Source: Dehalococcoidia bacterium | GTDB taxonomy: Bacteria; Chloroflexota; Dehalococcoidia; GIF9; UBA5629 | Reading direction: 5' to 3' | NCBI GenBank assembly: GCA_041653995.1 | Contig: JBAZEK010000002.1 | Location: 124,001-188,000 of the forward strand | Length of the DNA stretch: 64,000 nt | In this document: in pieces, positions 16,601 through 25,402 of the stretch | How positions within the stretch are numbered: the stretch's first letter is position 1 | Layout: each line of letters starts with the position of its first letter | The notes under the pieces: model-generated | Databases searched by the model: none | The model's input: only the letters and a program-made list of their open reading frames with translations | Told to the model about the DNA's origin: nothing | Program-made: the position numbers and the translations under genes

Positions 16601-17980
16601 ATGGGAAATGCAACGGAGAGCCAGGCGACCCGGGCGCCGCATTCCAAGCTTCCGCTCGGTATTAAACTGAGCTTCGGCATCGGCGACATCGGCAGCAACA
16701 TCTTCATCGTAACAACCGGGATGTACCTGCTATTTTTCATGACAAACGTAATGGGCATTAATCCGGCGCTGGCCGGCACTATGCTTCTGTTCCCCAAGCT
16801 TTGGGACGTTATCTCCGATCCGCTCATGGGCGCCATCTCGGATGTCACGCGTTCACGCTTCGGCAGGAGGCGGGTGTACCTGCTCTACGGCGCCGTGCCT
16901 TTCGGCCTATCGTTTTTCATCCTCTTCCTTGCACCCGGCTTTCAGATGGAGTTCGCCAACGCGTTACAGACATCTTTGTTATTTGCACTGGGCTGCACAG
17001 CCTTCACCGTGATCAACGTCCCCTATGCCAGCATGGTGCCGGAGATGTCCGACGACTACAACGAACGCCTCTCTATAGTCTCCTTCCGCATGACATTCGC
17101 CTCCATCGGCGCCTTGCTGGCCGGCGGGCTGACCATGGCGCTGGTGGCGGCCGGTGGAGGCGGCGCGGACGGCTTCCGCTTCATGGGCGGTATCTTCGGG
17201 CTGGTCATTATCGTTTCCTGCCTGTGGTGCTTCTTCGGCACGAGCAAAGCACCTTCGCTGCCGCCACACAAGGAGACGCCTCCTGTGAAAGAGCAGGTCA
17301 AGATCGCAGCCCGCAATTATCCGTTCGTAATACTGATGACGAGCTATTTCCTGCAGGCGCTGGCCATCGGCGTGATGATGGCCGGATTCGTCTACTATGT
17401 GAAATACGCCATGACCCTGCCCGAAACGGCCATGAATATCGCTTTCCCCATCTTTATGGTCACCGGCGTCATTTTTATACCGGTCTGGCTGGCTGTGGGC
17501 AAAAGGCTGGGCAAGATAAGGTCGTATTACATCGGCCTGGCCATATTCACCCTCTCAATGGGCTCGCTCTTCTTCACCAGCTCCTCACAACTGATGATTT
17601 TCTATGCCCAGATATTCATAGCCGGCATCGGATTCTCCAGCTTCCAGCTCTTCCCCTTCTCCATGCTGCCCGACACTGTTGAATACGACCAGCTGCAGTC
17701 GGGGATGCGGCGTGAGGGAATCTTCTCCGGCATGTGGTCGGCCGGCCAGAAAATAGCCTACTCGGTGGGCCCGCCCATCGTGGGTTTCGCTCTGGCCCTC
17801 TCGGGTTTTGTCACCGATGGGGTCCAACCCGAAAGCGTGGCCACGGGTGTGCGCATCGTCTTCTGCCTCTTCCCCGCTGCCATGATCCTGCTCAGCTTCC
17901 TGCCGTTCAGTAAATATAAAATGACCGAGGAGGAATTCGAGAAGGTCAAGGCGAAGATCTCGGACGCGGGCAAATCGTAG
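16601..17980 (+). CDS. MFS transporter, GPH family
   Basis: 459 residues, about 12 transmembrane helices, with DPLMGAISDVTRSRFGRRR and LPDTVEYDQLQSGMRREG, the two hallmark segments of the MFS_2/GPH family. AAGGAGG precedes the ATG. Its place behind the PaaK-like ligase suggests it imports the acid that the ligase activates, though this is inference. It is paralogous to the transporter at 13433 on the other strand. Confidence 0.85.
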   Translation: MGNATESQATRAPHSKLPLGIKLSFGIGDIGSNIFIVTTGMYLLFFMTNVMGINPALAGTMLLFPKLWDVISDPLMGAISDVTRSRFGRRRVYLLYGAVPFGLSFFILFLAPGFQMEFANALQTSLLFALGCTAFTVINVPYASMVPEMSDDYNERLSIVSFRMTFASIGALLAGGLTMALVAAGGGGADGFRFMGGIFGLVIIVSCLWCFFGTSKAPSLPPHKETPPVKEQVKIAARNYPFVILMTSYFLQALAIGVMMAGFVYYVKYAMTLPETAMNIAFPIFMVTGVIFIPVWLAVGKRLGKIRSYYIGLAIFTLSMGSLFFTSSSQLMIFYAQIFIAGIGFSSFQLFPFSMLPDTVEYDQLQSGMRREGIFSGMWSAGQKIAYSVGPPIVGFALALSGFVTDGVQPESVATGVRIVFCLFPAAMILLSFLPFSKYKMTEEEFEKVKAKISDAGKS

Positions 17981-18034
17981 GGGCGGATTTTTAAATCCGC
18001 CCAAAGACGGGCGCAGCTAAAGCAACGCCCCTAC
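17977..18034. repeat. Nested inverted repeat after the MFS gene
   Basis: An outer 9-bp inverted repeat GTAGGGGCG (17977-17985) / CGCCCCTAC (18026-18034) and an inner 10-bp hairpin GGGCGGATTT-TT-AAATCCGCCC (17981-18002). It overlaps the MFS stop codon and lies between convergent genes. It may act as a bidirectional terminator or be a copy of a small interspersed element; no second copy was seen in this window. Confidence 0.5.
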
Positions 18035-18047
18035 TGTCCTTACATAT

Positions 18048-19046
18048 CTATGCGGGGAAGGCCTTCTCGCCCAGCGCCATGCGTACCAGGTCCGTAATAA
18101 ACACCTTGCGCAGGCCTCGCTCCGTCGTGGGGCGCCTGAGCACACGATCGCACATGGGGCAGAGGGTAACAAGCACATCGGCCCCGCACCTTATGGCATC
18201 ATCCACGTTTTTAGCCTGCACCTCGGCTGCCAGCTGTGGATAAACCTTTACGAAGGCCCCTGAACAGCACAGCGCCTTTTCCCTCTCATATTCCCGCTTC
18301 GGGCGTTGTACGCCGATCAGATCGAAAATCTCGTCTACGAAAACATCCTTGGCGGGGGTGTAGCGCGATGCGCAGGGCCGCTGGTAGGCCGCCTTTACGC
18401 CCAGCTTCGTAATCTTGCTTTTATTATCGCGCAGGTAGTTGCGCATGTATTCGAGGATATGCATGTACTTGAAAGGCACTTCGATGCCATAGTCCCTGAC
18501 CTTGGCATCGACCATGGCGTAGCAGTCATCATGCAGAAAGATGATTTCATTGCCGAGTTTGGCGACGTTATCTATAAATTTCCGGGCATTCTCCGCTACA
18601 GGCGTTTCCACTCCGGCATGCACATAGCCCACATAGCAGAAGTACTCGCCGCCCTTGGCGATAGTCAGGCCGTCGAACATCTGTCCGCCGATGGCATCCG
18701 GCGGCAGCGATAACTCCATCACGCAGAGCGAGAGGACGGGTTTATCGGGGTCGCCGGGTATCACCTGTCCCGGCAGAGTGGGGGCCATGGCAAACATCTT
18801 CAGGCTATCGGCGCCTGCATAGGAACCGTGCTTTTCCATCGCCTTGAGTATCAGGTCGAAGGGATCTGCGCCGGTGGGGCAATACTCGCGGCAGGCGCAG
18901 CACGTCACGCATTTGCTCAGTATGGCGGCAAGCTTTCCGTCCAGGAGGTCTTTTATATCTGCAGCAGCTTTCTTCCCGTCATAATCCACATAAAGGCATT
19001 TCGTCAGGCAATCGCCGCACAGGTCACATTTAGATGCGTTCCACAC
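18048..19046 (-). CDS. HdrD/GlpC-like Fe-S protein with CCG domain
   Basis: 332 residues. Two N-terminal 4Fe-4S motifs, CDLCGDCLTKC and CVTCCACREYCP, are followed by two cysteine-rich CCG segments: the first degenerate around HDDCYAM, the second CCSGAF plus TLCPMCDRVL near the C-terminus. This architecture occurs in heterodisulfide reductase subunit D, GlpC and LutA-like electron-transfer proteins. It probably passes electrons between a flavoprotein and another carrier; the partner is not adjacent. GTG start with GGAGG 6 nt upstream. Divergent from the nitronate monooxygenase gene. Confidence 0.82.
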   Translation of the reverse strand: MWNASKCDLCGDCLTKCLYVDYDGKKAAADIKDLLDGKLAAILSKCVTCCACREYCPTGADPFDLILKAMEKHGSYAGADSLKMFAMAPTLPGQVIPGDPDKPVLSLCVMELSLPPDAIGGQMFDGLTIAKGGEYFCYVGYVHAGVETPVAENARKFIDNVAKLGNEIIFLHDDCYAMVDAKVRDYGIEVPFKYMHILEYMRNYLRDNKSKITKLGVKAAYQRPCASRYTPAKDVFVDEIFDLIGVQRPKREYEREKALCCSGAFVKVYPQLAAEVQAKNVDDAIRCGADVLVTLCPMCDRVLRRPTTERGLRKVFITDLVRMALGEKAFPA

Positions 19047-19217
19047 GTTTAACCTCCTTAATCCGATCTGCCTGCCGGGCCCTTCCCTGAGGCGTCTCGA
19101 TTTCGCCGAAAAAATATACGTTGACTATGGTAACATAATAGGCTGTGAAAAACATGCGGGCTTTTACCGCCCGTACCCGTTAGTTAAGAGGCATGCGTAA
19201 ATAAGGAGGATGTATAC

Positions 19218-20267
19218 ATGTTCAAAACCAGGATGACGGAGCTATTCGGCATTCAGCGACCTATCATGCTGGCCGGGATGAACTGGATCACGGAGCCGGG
19301 GCTGGTGGCGGCGGTGTGCAACGCAGGCGGACTGGGCATGCTGGCCACGGCGCGCTTCTCCCCGGATGAGGCGAGAAAGAACATACGCGAGGTCAGGAGC
19401 CTGACCGATAAGCCTTTTGGCGTTAACCAGGCCCTGGTCCTGCCCGGAGCGCGCGAGAACGTCGAGGTGGCCATCGAAGAAAAGGTGCCCGTCCTCAACT
19501 ACGCGCTGGGCAAGCCGTGGTTTATCGATCGTGTACATGCTTACGGCGGCAAGGTTATGGGCACCACCGCCACTGTCAGGCACGCTGTCAGGGCCGAACA
19601 GCTCGGATGCGACGCAGTAATCATTACCGGAAACGAGGCTGCGGGACATGGCACCATTGCCACCTCTCTGGTCCTCATCCCTATGGTTGCCAGCCAGATA
19701 AAGATTCCTTTGATAGCGGCCGGCGGGTTTTACAACGGCCGGGGGCTGGCTGCGGCTCTGGCCCTGGGCGCGGATGGGATATCGATGGGCACGAGGTTCT
19801 CACTGACTAAAGAGAGCCTGGTACACAATAATTTCAAGCAGCTCTGCCTCAAAGCTACGGAGCAGGACACGCTCTACAGCAACGCCTTCGACGGCATGCC
19901 CGGGCGTGTGCTCAAGACAAAGGCGGCCGAAAGAATGATGAAGAGCGGTATACAATTCTCCGAAGCCTTCCAGGGCGCCGGAGAGATACGGAAAATGCTC
20001 GGGCTATCTTACTGGAAGTTTATCGGGCTGAGCCTTCAGATGTGGCGGGCCGAGGAAGGTTCCCCCATCTGGTCGCAGGCCCGCCAGGCCGTCGGTATGA
20101 GAAGGCATCTCAGGGCCATCAACGAGGGCGATGTCGATGAGGGCATACTCTTCGCGGGACAGGATTGCGGCGGCATAGACGACCTGCCTGGAGTGCAGGA
20201 GCTGGTTGACCGCATTATGTCCGAGGCTGAAGCGGCCTGCGATTCCCTGCAGCAAAAGCGGCGCTGA
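19218..20267 (+). CDS. Nitronate monooxygenase / 2-nitropropane dioxygenase-like FMN enzyme
   Basis: 349-residue TIM-barrel flavoprotein. Family features seen are RPIMLAGMNWIT at the N-terminus, the AGGLGMLATARF strand, CDAVIITGNEAAGHG with the conserved His, PLIAAGGFYNGRG and GADGISMGTRF for FMN phosphate binding. The family also contains enoyl reductases (FabK-like) and trans-AT polyketide enzymes, so the physiological substrate is open. AAGGAGG is 9 nt before the ATG. Confidence 0.85.
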   Translation: MFKTRMTELFGIQRPIMLAGMNWITEPGLVAAVCNAGGLGMLATARFSPDEARKNIREVRSLTDKPFGVNQALVLPGARENVEVAIEEKVPVLNYALGKPWFIDRVHAYGGKVMGTTATVRHAVRAEQLGCDAVIITGNEAAGHGTIATSLVLIPMVASQIKIPLIAAGGFYNGRGLAAALALGADGISMGTRFSLTKESLVHNNFKQLCLKATEQDTLYSNAFDGMPGRVLKTKAAERMMKSGIQFSEAFQGAGEIRKMLGLSYWKFIGLSLQMWRAEEGSPIWSQARQAVGMRRHLRAINEGDVDEGILFAGQDCGGIDDLPGVQELVDRIMSEAEAACDSLQQKRR

Positions 20268-20280
20268 CTGCGCTGGAAGA

Positions 20281-21000
20281 TCAGTCCGATACAGAGGGAG
20301 AATGCGCTGCAAAACGTCGGATACGCCTGCCAGCATTGACTTTGATGGGTGAGCCGTGTCCGAAGCAGGCCGACTCAAACTCTTGTCCCGCCAGCTTCCT
20401 GGCAGATCGTCTTAGCTGAGCCACATCAGTTGTGAAGGGGATGGACGGCCACTTCAGGCCGAAACGCTGCGCCAGCAGGTCGCCGGTGAAGACGACGCCG
20501 TTGCTCTTGAGGAAGATGCACATGCTGCCGGGCGTATGCCCCGGCGTATGCAGTACGCGTATCCCTCCGGCCAAAGGAAGTTCGTCACCGTCAGCTACCT
20601 CGTGATCGACTTTGACCGGTTGGGTAGCCAGCAAGTGCTGAAAGGGACGCGCCGCACGGCAGAGCCATCCGGGGCGCGACGGTCCAGGCTGAGGCAGCCT
20701 TCCATCTATATAAGGCGCATCCGCCGCGTGGGCGACGACCCTGGCACCGGTGATCTCCACCAGCCCAGCCAGCCCGCCGGTATGATCGGTATGATGGTGC
20801 GTGATGATGATTGAAGCGATGCGCGAAGAGGAGTAACCCAGGCCGCGTACCCTTTCAATAATGATCGGCTCTTTGCCTTTAAATCCCGTATCAACCAGCG
20901 CAAGCTCGCCGCCTGTGTCGATCAGGTAGACATTGGAACCCAGGTCGGCCTGGTCCCACCACCGGCTGAGTTGAAAAACTCCGGGTATCACTTCCCTCAT
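20281..21000 (-). CDS. Metallo-beta-lactamase fold hydrolase
   Basis: 239 residues with the metal site THHHTDHTGG (HxHxDH), a third-ligand region HTPGHTPGSMC, and FTGDLLA with the bridging Asp. This is glyoxalase II/ribonuclease Z-type chemistry on an unknown ester, thioester or lactone. No ribosome-binding site precedes the ATG. A TAAAAT box (21015-21010) lies 9 bp upstream, suggesting a leaderless transcript. It converges on the nitronate monooxygenase gene (13 bp gap). Confidence 0.83.
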   Translation of the reverse strand: MREVIPGVFQLSRWWDQADLGSNVYLIDTGGELALVDTGFKGKEPIIIERVRGLGYSSSRIASIIITHHHTDHTGGLAGLVEITGARVVAHAADAPYIDGRLPQPGPSRPGWLCRAARPFQHLLATQPVKVDHEVADGDELPLAGGIRVLHTPGHTPGSMCIFLKSNGVVFTGDLLAQRFGLKWPSIPFTTDVAQLRRSARKLAGQEFESACFGHGSPIKVNAGRRIRRFAAHSPSVSD

Positions 21001-21088
21001 ATGTTCTTAATTTTACACCGGCACAACATATTTGGTGACATGGAAGTATTGTGATATCGTTAAGCAGAGCCATCGGGAGGAGACCGCT

Positions 21089-21643
21089 ATGACAATTGAG
21101 GAACTGCGCCGGCGCGTGGACGAGTGTTTCGATCGCGAGGAGTTTCTCAATGCTCTCGAGTACTCGGTTGAACTGATAAGCCGACACGCAGACCAGGTGA
21201 CCTTCGAGGACATCTTCAAGAAAGGGCTGTGCCACTTCAAGCTGGAGGAGGATGCCGAGGCTATCGGCTGCTTCAACAGGGCACTGGAGAGGGAACCCGA
21301 TAACGTGATGGCGCTGACCAACAAGGGCATCTGCCTCTTCAATCTCGACAAGGTTAACGAAGCATTCGCGGTTTTCAACCTGGCCATTAAGCTTAATCCC
21401 AATGTGTTCCCGCCATGGCATTACATGGGCCTTCATTACCTGAGGACCTACCTGAAGACCGGCGATCTTGCGGCCATGATAAAAATGGTCAACTGCTATC
21501 GCCAGGTGGTGGGGATGGCGCCCGATTTCGGGGAATTCACCATTCACGATCCGATCGATGATGCAGATTATTCCATCGATCGCTTCCTTGAGCTGCATAA
21601 GGGCGTGAAGGACCTGCCTGTAGAAATGCTGACTTCCCTCTAA
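21089..21643 (+). CDS. TPR-repeat protein
   Basis: 184 residues, no signal peptide. Tetratricopeptide units are visible at about 40-105 (KGLCHFKLEEDAEAIGCFNR, ALEREPDN, then NKGICLFNLDKVNEAFAVFN). A protein-interaction scaffold is likely; the partner is unknown. The frame opens at 21032, but ATG 21089 with GGGAGGAG 6-8 nt before it is preferred. It is 29 bp before an ArsA-type ATPase and probably co-transcribed with it. Confidence 0.75.
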   Translation: MTIEELRRRVDECFDREEFLNALEYSVELISRHADQVTFEDIFKKGLCHFKLEEDAEAIGCFNRALEREPDNVMALTNKGICLFNLDKVNEAFAVFNLAIKLNPNVFPPWHYMGLHYLRTYLKTGDLAAMIKMVNCYRQVVGMAPDFGEFTIHDPIDDADYSIDRFLELHKGVKDLPVEMLTSL

Positions 21644-21672
21644 TACCGCCAACCTTTCTAAACAATAGTCTC

Positions 21673-22566
21673 ATGCGCGCTATTAACAACACACCTGTCA
21701 TAGCTTTCGCCGGCAAGGGTGGCGTAGGAAAGACCACCTGCGCGGCGGCCACAGCCCTGCATTTGGCATCGCACGGACGCAAGACCCTGGCCATCTCCAC
21801 CGATGCCACTCCTTCACTTTCGCACATCTTCCAGTCGGCGCCCGCGGAGATCCCGTCGCAGGCTGCAGACGGCCTCTTCTTCCTGGAGATCGGCACGGGC
21901 CAGGCCAGGCAGATGTGGGAGAAAAAGTTCGGCCGCGATGTTTATCATGTGTTTTCCTCATTCGTGGAGATAGCCTATGCTGATTATGTTGATTTCATGG
22001 CTTCCGTACTGCCGGGACTGGCCGAGGAATTTATAGTCGATTACATCCGCGAGCTTTCATGCGGCAGGGAGTGGGATACAATCGTCTGGGATACGGCGCC
22101 GCTGGGACAGACCATGGCGCTGCTGCAGACGCCCGCGCTGCTCACACAGCATCTCCGGCTGGCGCCGCGCATCTATACTAAAATCAAAGCGGGGGAAGGC
22201 ACCAGGGAGACGATACTGGATATCATCCGGCGCTGGGAGGAGCTGTCGGCCGCCGATGTAGCTTTCTTACGCAACGGGGTGGAATTCAATATAGTTGCTA
22301 TCCCGGAGGCACTGGCGGTCAACCAGCTGGATGAAATACTCGGCGATCTGGATAAATATGATCTCAAAGTCAAGCGGCTGATCATCAACAACGTGATTCA
22401 GACGTCGGACTCCGCTTTCTTACGCAGGAAGGCCGGCCAGCAACAAATATACATGAAGCAGCTGCACGATAAATACAACCGGCTCCGGATGTCGCAGGTA
22501 CCCCTCTTCCCGCACGAGATAAAAGGGCGTGAGACGCTGCTTAAGGTCGCGGAAGCGCTCTACTGA
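21673..22566 (+). CDS. ArsA/Get3-like ATPase
   Basis: 297 residues with the deviant Walker A AFAGKGGVGKTTCAAATAL (signature Lys included) and ISTDATPSLSHIF as the switch I region, then IVWDTAPLGQTMALLQTP as Walker B/switch II. Bacterial homologues were named for arsenite efflux, but most single-domain copies lie outside ars loci. No ArsB/ArsR is present here, and the metal-binding cysteines of ArsA are not obvious. A role in targeting or sequestration of a hydrophobic partner is possible. Converges on an M20 peptidase. Confidence 0.8.
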   Translation: MRAINNTPVIAFAGKGGVGKTTCAAATALHLASHGRKTLAISTDATPSLSHIFQSAPAEIPSQAADGLFFLEIGTGQARQMWEKKFGRDVYHVFSSFVEIAYADYVDFMASVLPGLAEEFIVDYIRELSCGREWDTIVWDTAPLGQTMALLQTPALLTQHLRLAPRIYTKIKAGEGTRETILDIIRRWEELSAADVAFLRNGVEFNIVAIPEALAVNQLDEILGDLDKYDLKVKRLIINNVIQTSDSAFLRRKAGQQQIYMKQLHDKYNRLRMSQVPLFPHEIKGRETLLKVAEALY

Positions 22567-22587
22567 ACTGATGCCACAGCACGCCGG

Positions 22588-23703
22588 TCAAATCGCCAGG
22601 GCGAAGTTCAGGTATAGCTGGGCGGCCTGCACCACCTGGCTGAAAACCACAGATTCCTCTGGTGTGTGTGCAGTCTCGAGCCGGCCCGGGCCGAGGATAA
22701 TCGGATCGACGCCGGCCCCCCACAGCACGTTGCCGTCCGAATTGCTGCGGAAATCCTGCGTCTCCCAGGGTACCTTCATACCCTTGCAAACCTCGCGCAG
22801 CCTGCGCACCAGCGGCCGGTCCTGCGATATGCGATAACCCGACTGCGTATTTTCAAATCTGATATAGGCATCGAGAGAGGGTATGACCTTGCCGGCATCC
22901 TCCACAAGATGTTCCAGGTCGGCCTTGAGCACATCCATACGGGAATCGGGAGGCAGGTGAAGGTCCAACCAGGCCTCACAGGTATCCGGCACCACGAATC
23001 CGCCGGGAAAACCCGAAAGCTGCCTGATGTTATAGACCAACCCGCTGGAGACCGTAGTAGTATACCCGGTGACCTGCAGCAGCAGCTTGAGCATATTCTC
23101 TATAGCATTCTGCCCCAGCTCGGGCATGGAGGAATGCGCCTTTTTACCGCGTGTGCGTAAAAGGACTTCCAGATATCCATAGTGGCCCAGGCAGGGCATC
23201 ATGTTGGTCGGCTCAGCCACCACCGCCCAGGGAAAACGGTACTCGCGCACCAGGGTTTTGGCGCCGTCGCTCTCCTCCTCTTCGCCCACCACCAGCGCCA
23301 TGCCTACAGAGGGGAACCTGCCTTTTTTATCCGCCAGCACCGTAAAGGCCTCTATCATGGCGGCGCAGCCCGCCTTCATATCCGAACTCCCCAGGCCGCA
23401 GACCTTCTCCTCCTCCTCATAGAATCCGAAGTCATCGAGATCATGCGCCGTTACCGTGTCCAGATGACCCACGAAACAAAGGTCTACTTCGTCGGTTTTG
23501 GGGGGCAATACCACGATGTTATAGCGGTTTTCATCCACCGCCTGTCTCTTGACATTAAGCCCTCTCGATCTCAGGTACTCTTCGCAGAACAGCAGTATCT
23601 CCTCTTCCTTGCCTGACGGACTGTATATGTCCACCAGGTCCTGCAGGAGCTTTTTCAGTCGATCCGGCTTGATCTCAACCGCTACGCCTGTGCTCGGCGC
23701 CAT
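22588..23703 (-). CDS. M20 family metallopeptidase/deacylase (ArgE/DapE-like)
   Basis: 371 residues. Metal ligands are in FVGHLDTV (His and Asp), GLGSSDMKAG (bridging Asp), GEEEESDGA (catalytic Glu and ligand) and AEPTNMMPCLGHYG. A lid domain sits at about 180-290, and the C-terminal His is in LETAHTPEE. This matches LysK/ArgE-type amide hydrolases of amino-acid synthesis: VAEPTN with a short lid is common in LysK and acetylornithine deacetylases. The exact substrate cannot be fixed. GAGGGGG lies before the ATG, which overlaps the end of the upstream GNAT gene by 29 bp. Confidence 0.82.
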   Translation of the reverse strand: MAPSTGVAVEIKPDRLKKLLQDLVDIYSPSGKEEEILLFCEEYLRSRGLNVKRQAVDENRYNIVVLPPKTDEVDLCFVGHLDTVTAHDLDDFGFYEEEEKVCGLGSSDMKAGCAAMIEAFTVLADKKGRFPSVGMALVVGEEEESDGAKTLVREYRFPWAVVAEPTNMMPCLGHYGYLEVLLRTRGKKAHSSMPELGQNAIENMLKLLLQVTGYTTTVSSGLVYNIRQLSGFPGGFVVPDTCEAWLDLHLPPDSRMDVLKADLEHLVEDAGKVIPSLDAYIRFENTQSGYRISQDRPLVRRLREVCKGMKVPWETQDFRSNSDGNVLWGAGVDPIILGPGRLETAHTPEESVVFSQVVQAAQLYLNFALAI

Positions 23704-24310
23704 TTTTTTTCCCCCTCAGGCTGCGTTTTTTCTCCTTCTCTTTCTCTTTCTGCTGCTCCGTCGCCGCCGGATTATAAGTCATATAGATGTGCTGCTGCGG
23801 ATTGCCGAAACCCTTGGCGCGGAAGAAATGCAGGGCGGGCAGGTTATCCGCCTCCGTATCGATCATGAAAATACGCACGCCTGCCTCTATCATTTTATCC
23901 TCGAATTTATTGAAAAGGCGGCTGGCCACTCCCGTCCTCTGGTATTCCGGAGATACGACCAGCCAGACAAGATAACCATATTTCCAGGCTGATTTCTTTT
24001 TGGTGACCACATTGCCCAGGGCAAATCCCAAAATCTGCCCCTCCAGCGCCGCCACAAGGCAGTACTCTGTATCCTCGTTGAACATGGAGATGACTTCAAA
24101 CTCGTCCCAGGTACGATAGAGCGTGGGCGTTTTATCAGCTGTAAAGACCTGCTCGCCCAGGTGAAAAACTTCCGGGATGTCGTCAACTTCCATCTCCCTG
24201 ATATCGATATCTATCTTTTTCCTGCCGCCGTTCTCCCCTTGATCAGGCAGGGCCGCGGAAAGTGGCTTTTCATTGTTGCCGCGCTGCCCGGCAGCGCCGT
24301 TGATACTCAT
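23675..24310 (-). CDS. GNAT N-acetyltransferase
   Basis: 211 residues. The acetyl-CoA fold spans about residues 45-190, with YLVWLVVSPEYQRTGVASRL (motif A, the Q/RxxGxG/A type) and IDTEADNLPALHFFRAKGF (motif B). The C-terminal 30 residues are highly charged (a Lys/Glu run). ATG 24310 has GGGAGG 4 nt upstream; the longer open frame to 24442 has no such site. It overlaps the M20 hydrolase, so acetylation and deacylation may act on related amino compounds, though this is only inferred. Confidence 0.8.
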   Translation of the reverse strand: MSINGAAGQRGNNEKPLSAALPDQGENGGRKKIDIDIREMEVDDIPEVFHLGEQVFTADKTPTLYRTWDEFEVISMFNEDTEYCLVAALEGQILGFALGNVVTKKKSAWKYGYLVWLVVSPEYQRTGVASRLFNKFEDKMIEAGVRIFMIDTEADNLPALHFFRAKGFGNPQQHIYMTYNPAATEQQKEKEKEKKRSLRGKKNGAEHRRSG

Positions 24311-24368
24311 ATAGCCTCCCTGTGAATGATAAATCGTATACGCAAGGTAAACCTGACTATCAATGCAT

Positions 24369-25211
24369 TTAAAACTGATATCCCAGAGAGCGAGCCTTGT
24401 CGTAACACTTCTTAGCCTCGGTGGTGCGCTTGAGCGTCTCAAGCGTCAGCCCCTTGCTGTACCACAGTGCCGGATTATTGACATCGAGGGCCAGCGCACG
24501 ATCAAAGGCAATAATAGCCTCGTCGTAACGCTTCAGCTCATGCAGGGCTTTGGCTTTATAGCCCCAGGGAAACGAGTTTGCATCATCAAGCGAGATTGAT
24601 TTATCGGTTGACTTCAGCACGTCTTCATACAACTGGCTCTTCATCTGGGCATAGGTGAGCTCGTCCCACAAATCAACATTGGCCGAATCCAGCGAGGCAG
24701 CCCTGGCGTAACTTTGCACAGCCTCCTGGTACTTACCCTGGGCCTGGTATACCAGTCCCTTGCTCTCCCAGTAGACAGCGTCGTTGCCGTTAATAGAAAC
24801 AGCCTTATCCACGCTTTCCAGGGCTTTATCATGCTGGCCCAAGTTCATGTAGGATATACCTCGATAATTCCAGGCATCGGCGAAATTGGAATCAAGCTTA
24901 ATGGCCTGATCATAGCTATCAATAGCCTGCTCGAAGTTTTTCATAGCATCCAGAGCCTGCCCTTTATTGAAGTGGACCGCCGGATTGGACGGGTCCTTCT
25001 CCAGCGCACGATCGAAATTGAGCAACGCCTTCTCAAACGCCCCCTTGTTATACAGGTCGATTCCCGTCTCATTGAAGGCAACGGCCTCCTGATTGCTGCT
25101 GTATCCCTGGCTGCCCGTCTGGCAGCCGGCCAGAGTCACTACCAGCAGAACCAGAAAAAGCGCCGCCACGTGATAAAAAGCCGGTTTACATACAATTATT
25201 TTCTTTTCCAT
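24369..25211 (-). CDS. TPR-repeat lipoprotein
   Basis: 280 residues. Signal peptide with lipobox LAGC (Cys about residue 30), then about seven 34-residue TPR units, e.g. NKGQALDAMKNFEQAIDSYD and YRGISYMNLGQHDKALESVD. Likely anchored to the outer face of the cytoplasmic membrane as an interaction scaffold. A TATAAT box on the minus strand (25236-25231) lies 19 bp before the ATG, with AAGGAA as ribosome-binding site. Divergent from the Fn3-like surface protein. Confidence 0.85.
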   Translation of the reverse strand: MEKKIIVCKPAFYHVAALFLVLLVVTLAGCQTGSQGYSSNQEAVAFNETGIDLYNKGAFEKALLNFDRALEKDPSNPAVHFNKGQALDAMKNFEQAIDSYDQAIKLDSNFADAWNYRGISYMNLGQHDKALESVDKAVSINGNDAVYWESKGLVYQAQGKYQEAVQSYARAASLDSANVDLWDELTYAQMKSQLYEDVLKSTDKSISLDDANSFPWGYKAKALHELKRYDEAIIAFDRALALDVNNPALWYSKGLTLETLKRTTEAKKCYDKARSLGYQF

Positions 25212-25341
25212 TTGTATTCCTTAGAGATTTATTATAGACCATGTACGGTCGGACTTTATCACGGAATTGTAGCACCGGGCCTCCCGCAAGTAAATTCGCG
25301 CAGCCTGATTAATTCATCCCTTTAATGGTACTAAATAGTTA

Positions 25342-25370
25342 TTGACACACGAGTACGTGTAAGGTAACAT
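25342..25370 (+). promoter_or_regulatory. Promoter of the Fn3-like surface protein
   Basis: TTGACA (25342-25347), 17-bp spacer, TAACAT (25365-25370). The spacer contains ACACG-AGTA-CGTGT, a 5-bp inverted repeat. The sequence CGTGTAAGGTAA (25356-25367) over the -10 recurs inverted at 27527-27538 before the next gene. Confidence 0.7.
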
Positions 25371-25402
25371 TGTCCGCGAACGTAAGGAAGGTGTGTCTTG
25401 AT

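Noticed and set aside
16801..17682. 293-codon frame overlapping the GPH transporter
   Set aside because: Same strand, other frame of a clear transporter; Arg/His-rich and without motifs.
21673..22566. Arsenite efflux ATPase of an ars operon
   Set aside because: No arsB, arsR or arsD neighbour and no obvious As-binding Cys triad.
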